Program-made: the position numbers and the translations under genes
Origin: an uncultured Methylococcaceae bacterium
Lineage (GTDB): Bacteria; Pseudomonadota; Gammaproteobacteria; Methylococcales; Methylococcaceae
Assembly: GCA_903910005.1 (NCBI GenBank)
Contig: CAIVXW010000331.1
Span: 1-6,296, forward strand
Direction of reading: 5' to 3'
Length of the DNA: 6,296 nt
Shown here: piece by piece, positions 1-6,296 of the stretch
How the letters are laid out: every line of letters begins with the position of its first letter
Position numbering within the stretch: the first letter of the stretch is position 1
Notes under the pieces: generated by a model
What the model was told of the DNA's origin: nothing
Databases searched by the model: none
What the model saw: the letters and a program-made list of their open reading frames with translations, nothing else

Positions 1-1
1 A

Positions 2-205
2 GTGGGAGACCGTCTCAGTACTCTGGATCAACAACACAACATTCTGGAAAAATTCAATCTCGATTCCCAGCAAAACCTGTCCGATCTGCAGGATGCCGAT
101 TATGCCGAGGTGATCAGTCGGTTCAATCTGCACCAGACCGCCCTGCAGGCTTCCCAGCAGGCTTATGTCAAGGTACAGGGTTTGTCCCTGTTCAATTATC
201 TCTAA
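2..205 (+). CDS. flgL: Flagellar hook-associated protein 3 (FlgL), C-terminal fragment
   Basis: This is the last 67 codons of a gene that enters from the left edge. FlgL is the second junction protein between the flagellar hook and the filament (hook-filament junction, HAP3), exported by the flagellar type III system and located outside the cell. The fragment matches the family's carboxy-terminal D0/D1 helix: a heptad-like stretch, then ADYAEVISRFNLHQTALQAS and the terminal SLFNYL, which is typical of FlgL. Flagellin shares the helical pattern but usually ends in a different motif (often around LLR or LLG), so FlgL is preferred. The GTG at position 2 is internal and not a start; the frame is open to the window edge. 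The gene ends in TAA and converges on nadB 45 bases away. In related bacteria flgL is usually the last gene of the flg structural cluster after flgK, so the left edge is probably the end of a flagellar locus (inference). Confidence 0.88.
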   Translation: MGDRLSTLDQQHNILEKFNLDSQQNLSDLQDADYAEVISRFNLHQTALQASQQAYVKVQGLSLFNYL

Positions 206-227
206 GGTCTTCAGGCGTTAAGGAGTA

Positions 228-242
228 GCGGGCCGTTCCCGC
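228..242. terminator. Short GC hairpin between convergent flgL and nadB
   Basis: A five-base perfect inverted repeat (GCGGG, loop CCGTT, CCCGC) sits in the 45-base gap between the ends of two convergent genes. Its position suits a bidirectional terminator. However, the stem is short and neither strand has a run of T after it, so it is a weak candidate for intrinsic termination. Nothing else is seen in the gap. Confidence 0.25.
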
Positions 243-250
243 CACGAGGA

Positions 251-1873
251 TCAATTCAATATGAATCCACCGCTCAACTGCCGTTTCAGGATGGTTTCGG
301 TAGCCGGTTTGCCGTCATCGGCCTGGGGGTAGTCCAGGGTATAGTGCAAACCCCGGCTTTCCTTGCGCGACAGGGCCGAGCGGATGATAAGTTCAGAGAC
401 GATGGCCAGATTACGCAATTCCAGCAGGTCGCTGGTGACCCGGAAATTCCAGTAGTATTCGGCGATTTCCTGTTGCAGCAATTCCACCCGTCGTAAAGCC
501 CGCTGCAGGCGTTTGTCGGTTCTGACGATGCCGACATAATCCCACATGAAACGACGGATTTCGTCCCAGTTGTGGGATACCACCACTTCTTCGTCTGAAT
601 CAGCCACCTGCGAGGCATCCCAGGTCGGCAATACCGGCGGCATGGGCGTATCCGGTAACGCCTGCACAATGTCAGCCGCAGCCTGTTTGGCAAACACCAG
701 GCATTCCAGCAGCGAGTTGCTGGCCATCCGGTTGGCCCCGTGCAGACCGGTGCAGGCGGTTTCGCCGATGGCATACAGTCCCGCCACATCGGTGCGTCCC
801 CGCAGGTCGGTCATGACCCCCCCGCAGGTGTAATGGGCGGCTGGCACCACCGGTATCGGTTGCAGTGTCATGTCGATGTTGAGGCTCAGGCAACGGGCAT
901 GAATCGTCGGAAAATGTTCGCGAATGAAGGGGGCCGGGCGGTGGCTGATGTCGAGATAGACGCAATCAATCCCCAGCCGTTTCATCTCATGGTCAATGGC
1001 CCGGGCCACAATGTCACGCGGTGCCAGTTCCAGGCGGGGGTCGAACCGCTCCATGAAACGGGTACCGTCCGGTAACAGCAGGTATCCGCCCTCGCCGCGC
1101 ACGGCTTCCGAGATCAGGAAGGAACGGGCCTCCGGGTGATACAGACAGGTGGGGTGAAACTGGATGAACTCCATGTTGGCGACACTGGCACCGGCCCGCC
1201 AGGCGATTGCGATACCGTCTCCGGTGGCAATGTCGGGATTGCTGGTATACAGGTAGGCTTTGCTGGCTCCACCGGTGGCCAGTACCACCGTTCGGGCCGC
1301 CAGGGTGATGACCTCCTGGGTTTCGGTGTCGAGTGCGTAGACGCCCAGTACCCGGCGGCCTCCCATGCCCAGTTTGTGGGTGGTGATGAGGTCGACGGCG
1401 TTGTGGTATTCGTAAAGGTCAATGCCCGGATGACTGCGGGCGTGTTCTTCCAGTGAGGTTTCAATGGCCAGACCGGTGGCATCGGCGGCATGCACTACCC
1501 GGCGGTGGGTATGGCCGCCTTCCCGGGTCAGGTGCAGGTGGGAGGTGCCGTTTTCCGCTTCGATTTCGGTGAAAGCCACCCCCCGCTCCAGCAGCCACTC
1601 GATACATTCACGGGCTTCGGTAACCACCATCCGGACGGTTTGGGGGCGGCACAATCCCGCCCCGGCCTGCAAGGTGTCCTGGATGTGGGATTCAATCGAA
1701 TCCTCTGCATCCAGCACCGCCGATATACCACCCTGGGCGTACAGGGTGTTGCTTTCGCGCAAGGCATTTTTGGACAGAACCGCAACCCGCATCCGTTCGG
1801 CCAGCCTCAGGGCCAGGCTGAGTCCGGCGGCTCCACTCCCGATGACGACAACGTCGTAGTAATGTGATGACAT
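251..1873 (-). CDS. nadB: L-aspartate oxidase (NadB)
   Basis: This cytoplasmic FAD enzyme oxidises L-aspartate to iminoaspartate, which quinolinate synthase NadA then uses: the first step of de novo NAD synthesis. It can reoxidise its flavin with oxygen or fumarate. The 540 residues are normal length. Visible parts are the FAD dinucleotide fold GSGAAG (12-17), the YAQGGISAV flavin segment (45-53), the aspartate-oxidase block REGGHTHRR (117-125), FHPT (239-242), SEAVRGEGG (255-263), RDIVAR (286-291), AAHYTCGG (345-352) and NRMASNSLLE (381-390). His240, Arg286, His347, Arg382, Ser385 and Ser387 match the E. coli substrate-site residues with a constant four-residue offset (recalled numbering). 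The carboxy-terminal helical domain (about 430-510), with MWDYVGIVR and KESRGLH, separates it from succinate dehydrogenase and fumarate reductase flavoproteins, which share the fold. The ATG start is the only conventional one: an in-frame TAG lies at 1907-1909 with no ATG, GTG or TTG between. The 17 bases before the start show no clear Shine-Dalgarno. The gene lies 67 bases downstream of the aldehyde dehydrogenase gene. Confidence 0.97.
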   Translation of the reverse strand: MSSHYYDVVVIGSGAAGLSLALRLAERMRVAVLSKNALRESNTLYAQGGISAVLDAEDSIESHIQDTLQAGAGLCRPQTVRMVVTEARECIEWLLERGVAFTEIEAENGTSHLHLTREGGHTHRRVVHAADATGLAIETSLEEHARSHPGIDLYEYHNAVDLITTHKLGMGGRRVLGVYALDTETQEVITLAARTVVLATGGASKAYLYTSNPDIATGDGIAIAWRAGASVANMEFIQFHPTCLYHPEARSFLISEAVRGEGGYLLLPDGTRFMERFDPRLELAPRDIVARAIDHEMKRLGIDCVYLDISHRPAPFIREHFPTIHARCLSLNIDMTLQPIPVVPAAHYTCGGVMTDLRGRTDVAGLYAIGETACTGLHGANRMASNSLLECLVFAKQAAADIVQALPDTPMPPVLPTWDASQVADSDEEVVVSHNWDEIRRFMWDYVGIVRTDKRLQRALRRVELLQQEIAEYYWNFRVTSDLLELRNLAIVSELIIRSALSRKESRGLHYTLDYPQADDGKPATETILKRQLSGGFILN

Positions 1874-1916
1874 GGCTTTGGCCGTTAGGGTGAACGTGTT
1901 GTCATCCTACTGTAAA

Positions 1917-1933
1917 GTGGCAGTCAGTGCCAC
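1917..1933 (-). terminator. Possible intrinsic terminator after the aldehyde dehydrogenase gene
   Basis: In the minus-strand transcript, seven bases after the TAG stop of the aldehyde dehydrogenase gene, a perfect six-base inverted repeat (GTGGCA, loop CTGAC, TGCCAC) is followed by TTTACAG. Position and shape suit a rho-independent terminator, but the T-run is only three bases, so termination could be partial and nadB could still be read through. I could not find a convincing sigma-70 promoter for nadB in the rest of this 67-base gap. Confidence 0.38.
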
Positions 1934-1940
1934 CATCAGC

Positions 1941-3410
1941 CTACAGTGCCATCGTCACGGTTTTGATTTCGGTGTAGTTTTGCAGGGCGTAGCTGCCCAG
2001 TTCCCGACCGATGCCGGACAATTTGAAGCCACCGAAGGGAGCCGCAGCATCAAACACATCATAACAATTAACCCAAACCGTCCCGGCCCGCAGTTCGGCA
2101 GCCAACCGATGCGCCTTGTGGATGTCGCGGGTCCAGACCGCAGCCGCCAGGCCGTACAGGCTGCAATTGCCCCGCGCAATCACCTCATCCACATCACGGA
2201 ACGGAATCACCGACATCACCGGCCCGAAAATTTCCTCCCGCGCAATTGTCATGTCATCCCGCACGTCGGCAAACACGGTGGGTTCGATGAAATAACCCTG
2301 CGTCCCGACCCGTGCCCCGCCCCGTACCAGTCGTCCACCCTGGGACTTGCCGGATTCGATGTAGGCCATGATTTTGTCAAATTGCTCCTGACTGACCTGC
2401 GGACCCTGGGTCGTGGCAGGATCGAAGGGATCGCCCACCACCTGCCGGTCAGCCCGCCGGGTAACACGTTCGAGAAATTCGTCGTAGATTTTTTCTTCGA
2501 CAAACAGGCGGGAACCGGCACAGCAGCACTGGCCCTGGTTGAAAAACAGGCCGAAGAAGGCCCCTTCAACCGCCGCATCGAGATCGCTGTCGGCAAACAC
2601 GATGTTGGGACTCTTGCCGCCCAGTTCCAGCGTTACCCGCTTGAGGTTGGAACGACCGGCCGCCTGCATGATCAGTTTGCCGACCTCGGTCGAACCGGTG
2701 AAGGCAATTTTGTCGACATCCCCGTGTTCCGCCACGGCGGCACCAGCGGTCGGCCCAAACCCCGGCACTACGTTGATGACACCGTCAGGAAAACCGGCTT
2801 CCATGGCCAGTTCTGCCACCCGCAGTGCGGTCAGGGGAGTTTGTTCGGCGGGCTTGAGAACCAGGGTGCAGCCGGTCGCCAGGGCCGGGCCCCATTTCCA
2901 GGCCTGCATCAGGAGCGGGAAGTTCCAGGGAATGACCTGACCTGCCACGCCGACCGGTTCGTGCCGGGTATATGTGAAATAGGGACCCTGCACCGGGATG
3001 GTTTTGCCTTCGAGTTTGTCGGCCCAGCCGGCATAGTAGCGGTAGCAATCAATACTGAGTGGCAGATCGCCGTTGAGGCTGTCATTCAGGGGTTTGCCGT
3101 TGTCCAGGGTTTCCAGTGCGGCCAGTTCGCCCATGTTCTGCTCCATCAGGTCGGCCAGACGGTACAGCAACTTGCCGCGCTCGCGGCCACTCATGCGTCG
3201 CCAGGGACCGGTATCAAAGGCCCGCCGGGCGGCACTGACCGCCCGGTTGACATCTTCAACATCGGCTTCGGCGACCCGGGCAATCACCTGGCCGGTGGCC
3301 GGATTCAGGGTTTCAAAGGTTTTGCCGCTGGCGGCTTCAACCCACTGGCCATCAATCAACAGGCGGGTCTGACGGATGGGTACGGCGTGTGACGGGTGGT
3401 CGGATGACAT
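1941..3410 (-). CDS. NAD(P)+-dependent aldehyde dehydrogenase, ALDH1/2-like
   Basis: This is a cytoplasmic enzyme that oxidises an aldehyde to a carboxylic acid with NAD+ (or NADP+). Its 489 residues are typical of the family. All catalytic motifs are present: PWNFP (161-165, oxyanion Asn163), LVLKPAEQTP (183-192, cofactor-binding Lys186), FTGSTEVG (237-244, Rossmann turn), LELGGKS (261-267, general base Glu262), GQCCCAGS (293-300, nucleophile Cys296, the middle cysteine) and EEIFGP (392-397, ribose-binding Glu393). The triple cysteine and the ending PFGGFKLSGIGRELG (458-472) place it with ALDH1/ALDH2 and betaine-type enzymes, not semialdehyde or acylating ones. No signal peptide or membrane segment is seen. 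Substrate cannot be read from sequence: acetaldehyde and other aliphatic, aromatic or betaine aldehydes are all possible. It starts 31 bases after the pheA stop, with a good Shine-Dalgarno, so co-transcription with gyrA-pheA is likely. The known enzymes of phenylalanine synthesis do not include such an activity, so its link to pheA may be positional only. Confidence 0.93.
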   Translation of the reverse strand: MSSDHPSHAVPIRQTRLLIDGQWVEAASGKTFETLNPATGQVIARVAEADVEDVNRAVSAARRAFDTGPWRRMSGRERGKLLYRLADLMEQNMGELAALETLDNGKPLNDSLNGDLPLSIDCYRYYAGWADKLEGKTIPVQGPYFTYTRHEPVGVAGQVIPWNFPLLMQAWKWGPALATGCTLVLKPAEQTPLTALRVAELAMEAGFPDGVINVVPGFGPTAGAAVAEHGDVDKIAFTGSTEVGKLIMQAAGRSNLKRVTLELGGKSPNIVFADSDLDAAVEGAFFGLFFNQGQCCCAGSRLFVEEKIYDEFLERVTRRADRQVVGDPFDPATTQGPQVSQEQFDKIMAYIESGKSQGGRLVRGGARVGTQGYFIEPTVFADVRDDMTIAREEIFGPVMSVIPFRDVDEVIARGNCSLYGLAAAVWTRDIHKAHRLAAELRAGTVWVNCYDVFDAAAPFGGFKLSGIGRELGSYALQNYTEIKTVTMAL

Positions 3411-3414
3411 GGTT

Positions 3415-3419
3415 ACCTC
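3415..3419 (-). promoter_or_regulatory. Ribosome binding site of the aldehyde dehydrogenase gene
   Basis: On the minus strand GAGGT lies four bases before the ATG at 3410. This is a clear Shine-Dalgarno and supports that start. It falls inside the 31-base gap after pheA, which is too short to hold a full independent promoter as well. Confidence 0.7.
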
Positions 3420-3441
3420 GTAAGGGTGGACGTTGACGGAA

Positions 3442-4557
3442 TCATTCGGAGAGGTTGAGTGCCCGGGGGTAGGAGCCCAGTATTTTGAGGAGCGTGACCC
3501 GCTCCGTCAGTTCGGCCAGAGCCTGAGTCAGCAGGGCATCCTGCTGGTGTCCTTCCACATCCATGAAGAACAGATAATCCCAGGCCATGCGCCGGGAGGG
3601 ACGCGATTCAATTTTGCTGAGGCCGATGCCGTGACGGGCAAACGGTTCCAGTACCCGGGCCAGCGCACCCGGATGGTTGTGGGTGGCCAGCAGCAGGGAG
3701 GTTTTGTCATGACCGGTCGGGCCAACCGGACTACGGCCAATCACCAGAAAGCGGGTGGTGTTGTCGGGTTCATCCTCTATGTTGCAGACCAGAACATGCA
3801 GCCGGTACTCTTCGGCAGCGGTCAGGCCGGCAATGGCTGCCGCCGCCGGATTGAGCGAGGCCAGACGGGCAGCCTCGGCATTGCTGCTGACTGCGTTGCA
3901 GCGGATGCCGGGCAGATGCTGTTCCAGCCAGGTACGGCACTGGGCCAGCGACTGCTCATGGGAAAATACCGTATCAATGCCGTCCAGTCCGGGCGAGCCT
4001 GCCATCAGGTTGTGATGTATCCTGAGTTGGACTTCACCGGCGATCAGGACGTCCGAGCGAATGAAGCCATCCAGGGTTCGGGTAATGCTGCCCTCGGTGG
4101 AGTTTTCCACCGGTACCACGCCGTAGTGGCAGGTTTGGTTGGCGACCTGACGGAAAATGTCATCCAGGGAGGCCGCCGGGCGGGCGGCAATGGCGTGACC
4201 GAAATGCTTGTGGGCGGCCTGTTGCGAGAAGGTTCCGGCGGGGCCGAGAAAAGCAACCTCAAGAGGGTGTTCCAGTGCCAGACATTCAGACATCACCTCG
4301 CGGAAAAACCGGGCCACGGCCACGTCACTGAGCGGCCCCGGATTATTGGCAGCCGCCCGCCGCAAAACATCCGTTTCACGTTCAGGTCGGTAGAAGCAGG
4401 TGGTTTCACCGGCTGCCTGCTTGATTTCTGCCACCTTTTGGGCAAACCCGGCCCGCCGCGACAGGAGTTCGAGCAGTTGATCGTCCACGGCATCAATTTG
4501 CTGGCGGATATCGCTGAGTGATTCGGCGGTCTGCCGCTGCGTGTTGGGCTGATCCAT
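3442..4557 (-). CDS. pheA: Bifunctional chorismate mutase/prephenate dehydratase (P-protein)
   Basis: The protein converts chorismate to prephenate and then to phenylpyruvate, the precursor of phenylalanine. Numbering is from the 371-residue start chosen here. Residues 14-95 are an AroQ-type chorismate mutase helix bundle: Arg18, Arg35, Lys46, Arg60 and Glu61 align with E. coli active-site residues Arg11, Arg28, Lys39, Arg51 and Glu52. Residues 100-275 are the prephenate dehydratase domain, with VAFLGPAGTFS (101-111), VVPVENSTEGSI (147-158) and the catalytic TTRF (267-270). Residues 284-365 are an ACT domain with GALA (297-300) and ESRP (317-320), the phenylalanine-binding motifs, so feedback inhibition by phenylalanine is expected. 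Wording is close to pseudomonad P-proteins (FYRPERE, SLAQCR, LKILGSYP). An ATG at 4572 in the same frame would add five residues and overlap the gyrA stop as ATGA. The inner ATG at 4557 is preferred because GAGGGG lies seven bases before it, while the outer ATG has none. No leader peptide or attenuator is possible in the 11-base gap after gyrA. Confidence 0.96.
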   Translation of the reverse strand: MDQPNTQRQTAESLSDIRQQIDAVDDQLLELLSRRAGFAQKVAEIKQAAGETTCFYRPERETDVLRRAAANNPGPLSDVAVARFFREVMSECLALEHPLEVAFLGPAGTFSQQAAHKHFGHAIAARPAASLDDIFRQVANQTCHYGVVPVENSTEGSITRTLDGFIRSDVLIAGEVQLRIHHNLMAGSPGLDGIDTVFSHEQSLAQCRTWLEQHLPGIRCNAVSSNAEAARLASLNPAAAAIAGLTAAEEYRLHVLVCNIEDEPDNTTRFLVIGRSPVGPTGHDKTSLLLATHNHPGALARVLEPFARHGIGLSKIESRPSRRMAWDYLFFMDVEGHQQDALLTQALAELTERVTLLKILGSYPRALNLSE

Positions 4558-4564
4558 GCGGCTA

Positions 4565-4570
4565 CCCCTC
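4565..4570 (-). promoter_or_regulatory. Ribosome binding site deciding the pheA start
   Basis: On the minus strand GAGGGG lies seven bases before the ATG at 4557 and overlaps the gyrA TGA stop (4569-4571). The outer in-frame ATG at 4572 lies upstream of this site and has no Shine-Dalgarno of its own. The overlap with the stop codon suggests translational coupling of pheA to gyrA (inference). Confidence 0.72.
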
Positions 4571-6296
4571 ATTCAGCATCATTGGCCGGGGTGAGATCGT
4601 CGGCCATCACCACCGCTACTGCGTCATCATTGGTGTCTGCCTCGCCTTCTTCCTCCAGGTTTTCGCCTTCCAGTTGTGCGATCCGGTCAACGCCCACCAC
4701 TTTTTCGTCCTTGTTCGAGCGGATGATCATGACGCCCAGGGTATTGCGGCTCGCCGCCCGGATTTCATCCACCCGGGTTCTGACCAGGGTACCGGCGTCG
4801 GTGATCAGCATGATCTGATCACTTTCCCTGACCAGAACCGCCCCCACCACATCACCATTACGCTCACCGGTCTGCATGGCGATGACACCCTGGCCACCGC
4901 GCCGGTGTACCGGAAACTCGCTGAGATCGGTGCGTTTGCCGTACCCGTTTTCGGTAATGTTGAGCACTGCCCCGTCCACCCCGATGATGAGGGCGATGAC
5001 CTTCTGGTTTTCTCCGAGGGTCATGCCACGGACACCGCAGGCTCCGCGCCCCATGGGCCTGACTTCATCTTCCCTGAAACAAACCGCCTTGCCGGCATTG
5101 CTGAACAGCAGAACCCGCTGGTTGCCATCAGTGATGGCGACATTGACCAGTCGGTCATCCGGTCGCAGTTCTATGGCCATTTTGCCGGCCTGACGGGGGC
5201 GTTCAAATTCATTCAGGGTGACTTTTTTGACAATGCCGGATTCGGTCACCATGAATACGAAGTGTTCGGCGTCAAATTCACGCACCGGCAGGATGGCACT
5301 GATTTTTTCGCCCTCCTCCAGTGACAGCAAATTGACAAAGGGTTTGCCCCGGGCTCCCGGACTGGCCGAGGGAAGTTCATACACCTTGAGCCAGTACACC
5401 TTGCCCAGGCTGGAGAAACACAAAATGGTGTCGTGGGTGTTGGCCACGATCAGTTTTTCGATGTAATCCTCCAGACGGGTGGTGACCGCTGCCCGGCCCC
5501 GCCCGCCGCGCCGCTGCGCCCGGTATACCGCCAGTGGCTGCGATTTGACGTAACCGGCATGGGAAACCGTGACGACTACATCTTCGGCATTGATGAGGTC
5601 TTCCCGTGACAGGTCCAGATGATCGGGAAGGATGCGGGTACGGCGACCGTCACCGAACTGGGTGCGTAGGGCGACCAGTTCATCCCGGATGACTTCCATC
5701 AGGCGAACATCGCTGGCCAGTATGGCCAGCAACTCGTTAATTTGCCCGAGTATGCCCCGGTATTCTTCAATGATTTTGTCCTGTTCCAGCCCGGTCAGGC
5801 GGTGCAGTCGCAGTTCCAGTATCGCCTGGGCCTGTTCCGGTGAGAGCCGGTAACCCGAGGCGGTCAGGCCGTAACCGGGCGGCAGGTTTTCCGGGCGCGA
5901 CCGGGCGGCGTCCTCTGCCCGGGCCAGCAGTTCGGCAACAATCCCGAATTGCCATTCCCGGGCCAGCAGGTTTTCCCTGGCTTCAGCGGGTGTGGCAGCC
6001 GCCTTGATCAGTGCGATCACGGGGTCAATGTTGGCCAGGGCTACCGCCAGACCTTCGAGGATATGGGCCCGCTCCCGGGCCTTGCGTAGATCAAACAGGG
6101 TGCGGCGGGTCACCACTTCACGACGGTGGTCGATAAATGCCAGCAGCATGTCCCGGAGGTTGAGGCAGCGGGGCCGTCCGTCAATCAGGGCCACCATATT
6201 GATGCCAAATACCGTCTGCAATGACGTTTGCTGGTAGAGGTTGTTGAGGACGACTTCCGGAGTTTCGCCCCGCTTGAGTTCAATCACCATGCGCAT
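4569..6296 (-). CDS. gyrA: DNA gyrase subunit A (GyrA), C-terminal 575 residues
   Basis: GyrA is the breakage-reunion subunit of the A2B2 gyrase that introduces negative supercoils using ATP hydrolysed by GyrB. The frame is open to the right edge. By comparison with E. coli, the fragment begins near residue 309 of about 880, so the active-site tyrosine and the quinolone-resistance region lie outside the window. Fragment residues 1-225 hold the end of the breakage-reunion domain, including the long coiled-coil arm and dimer interface (HRREVVTRRT 57-66, LRLHRLTGLE 162-171). Residues 226-540 are the DNA-wrapping beta-pinwheel; six blades are visible as repeats near 240, 290, 346, 394, 443 and 494 (for example CFSSLGKV, LFSNAGKA, LITDAGTL). 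The GyrA box QRRGGRG is at 261-267, which separates it from ParC, which lacks an intact box. The last 35 residues are an acidic tail, which in E. coli GyrA modulates supercoiling. pheA follows after 11 bases. The ATG at 6296 is an internal methionine, not a start. Confidence 0.97.
   Translation of the reverse strand: MRMVIELKRGETPEVVLNNLYQQTSLQTVFGINMVALIDGRPRCLNLRDMLLAFIDHRREVVTRRTLFDLRKARERAHILEGLAVALANIDPVIALIKAAATPAEARENLLAREWQFGIVAELLARAEDAARSRPENLPPGYGLTASGYRLSPEQAQAILELRLHRLTGLEQDKIIEEYRGILGQINELLAILASDVRLMEVIRDELVALRTQFGDGRRTRILPDHLDLSREDLINAEDVVVTVSHAGYVKSQPLAVYRAQRRGGRGRAAVTTRLEDYIEKLIVANTHDTILCFSSLGKVYWLKVYELPSASPGARGKPFVNLLSLEEGEKISAILPVREFDAEHFVFMVTESGIVKKVTLNEFERPRQAGKMAIELRPDDRLVNVAITDGNQRVLLFSNAGKAVCFREDEVRPMGRGACGVRGMTLGENQKVIALIIGVDGAVLNITENGYGKRTDLSEFPVHRRGGQGVIAMQTGERNGDVVGAVLVRESDQIMLITDAGTLVRTRVDEIRAASRNTLGVMIIRSNKDEKVVGVDRIAQLEGENLEEEGEADTNDDAVAVVMADDLTPANDAE

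Noticed and set aside
251..1873. Succinate dehydrogenase or fumarate reductase flavoprotein as an alternative identity for NadB.
   Set aside because: The family-specific REGGHTHRR block, the AAHYTCGG and NRMASNSLLE blocks in NadB form, and the MWDYVGIVR helical domain fit L-aspartate oxidase throughout.
1872..3392. A 506-codon open frame on the plus strand, antisense to the aldehyde dehydrogenase gene.
   Set aside because: Its translation has no recognisable domain, is rich in Gly, His, Gln and Phe in a way typical of reverse reading of a GC-rich gene, and it mirrors a gene with every catalytic motif intact. Third-position bias explains the lack of stops.
3433..4521. A 362-codon open frame on the plus strand, antisense to pheA.
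   Set aside because: It is the same kind of codon-bias shadow. The minus-strand protein has complete chorismate mutase, prephenate dehydratase and ACT domains, while the antisense product resembles nothing known to me.
4518..5324. A 268-codon plus-strand open frame antisense to the 3' part of gyrA.
   Set aside because: It has no family features and overlaps the conserved GyrA wrapping domain completely.
4569..6296. ParC (topoisomerase IV subunit A) as an alternative identity for the gene at the right edge.
   Set aside because: The intact GyrA box QRRGGRG, six full blades, the acidic tail and close match to E. coli GyrA wording all favour GyrA; ParC has a degenerate box and usually fewer blades.
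1..6296. An undescribed system such as a defence island, mobile element, CRISPR array, riboswitch or long repeat.
   Set aside because: The window is filled by five well-known genes with gaps of at most 67 bases. I saw no repeat array, terminal inverted repeats, integrase or transposase fragment, or structured RNA leader.

Overview
The window looks like ordinary core chromosome of a motile member of the Gammaproteobacteria. Four things suggest this: a FlgL carboxy-terminus ending in SLFNYL, a fused chorismate mutase/prephenate dehydratase (P-protein), a GyrA with a perfect GyrA box and an acidic tail, and a NadB that follows the E. coli enzyme closely in every active-site block. The DNA is GC-rich, with strong third-position bias, which is why long open frames run antisense to the real genes. 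I cannot name a genus. I see no mobile element, tRNA, rRNA, CRISPR array or phage gene.

Layout from left to right: the 3' end of flgL (plus strand, 2-205); a 45-base convergent gap with a small hairpin; nadB (minus, 251-1873); a 67-base gap with a hairpin suited to ending the gene before it; an aldehyde dehydrogenase gene (minus, 1941-3410); a 31-base gap carrying its ribosome binding site; pheA (minus, 3442-4557); and the 3' two thirds of gyrA (minus, 4569-6296), which runs off the right edge. No stretch over 300 bases lacks a gene.

In the direction of transcription the minus-strand order is gyrA, pheA, aldehyde dehydrogenase, nadB. The first three are tightly packed (11 and 31 bases apart) and are probably co-transcribed. 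nadB follows after a possible terminator and may or may not be in the same unit. The genes do unrelated jobs: DNA supercoiling, phenylalanine synthesis, NAD-linked aldehyde oxidation and the first step of NAD synthesis. Their proximity therefore does not define one pathway.

The most notable point is gene order. gyrA leads directly to pheA with no serC between, and pheA leads to an aldehyde dehydrogenase instead of the hisC/tyrA/aroA genes common in related bacteria. nadB also lies away from its frequent neighbour rpoE. I did not find an undescribed biological system here; the findings are modest and concern gene order, start sites and local sequence features.
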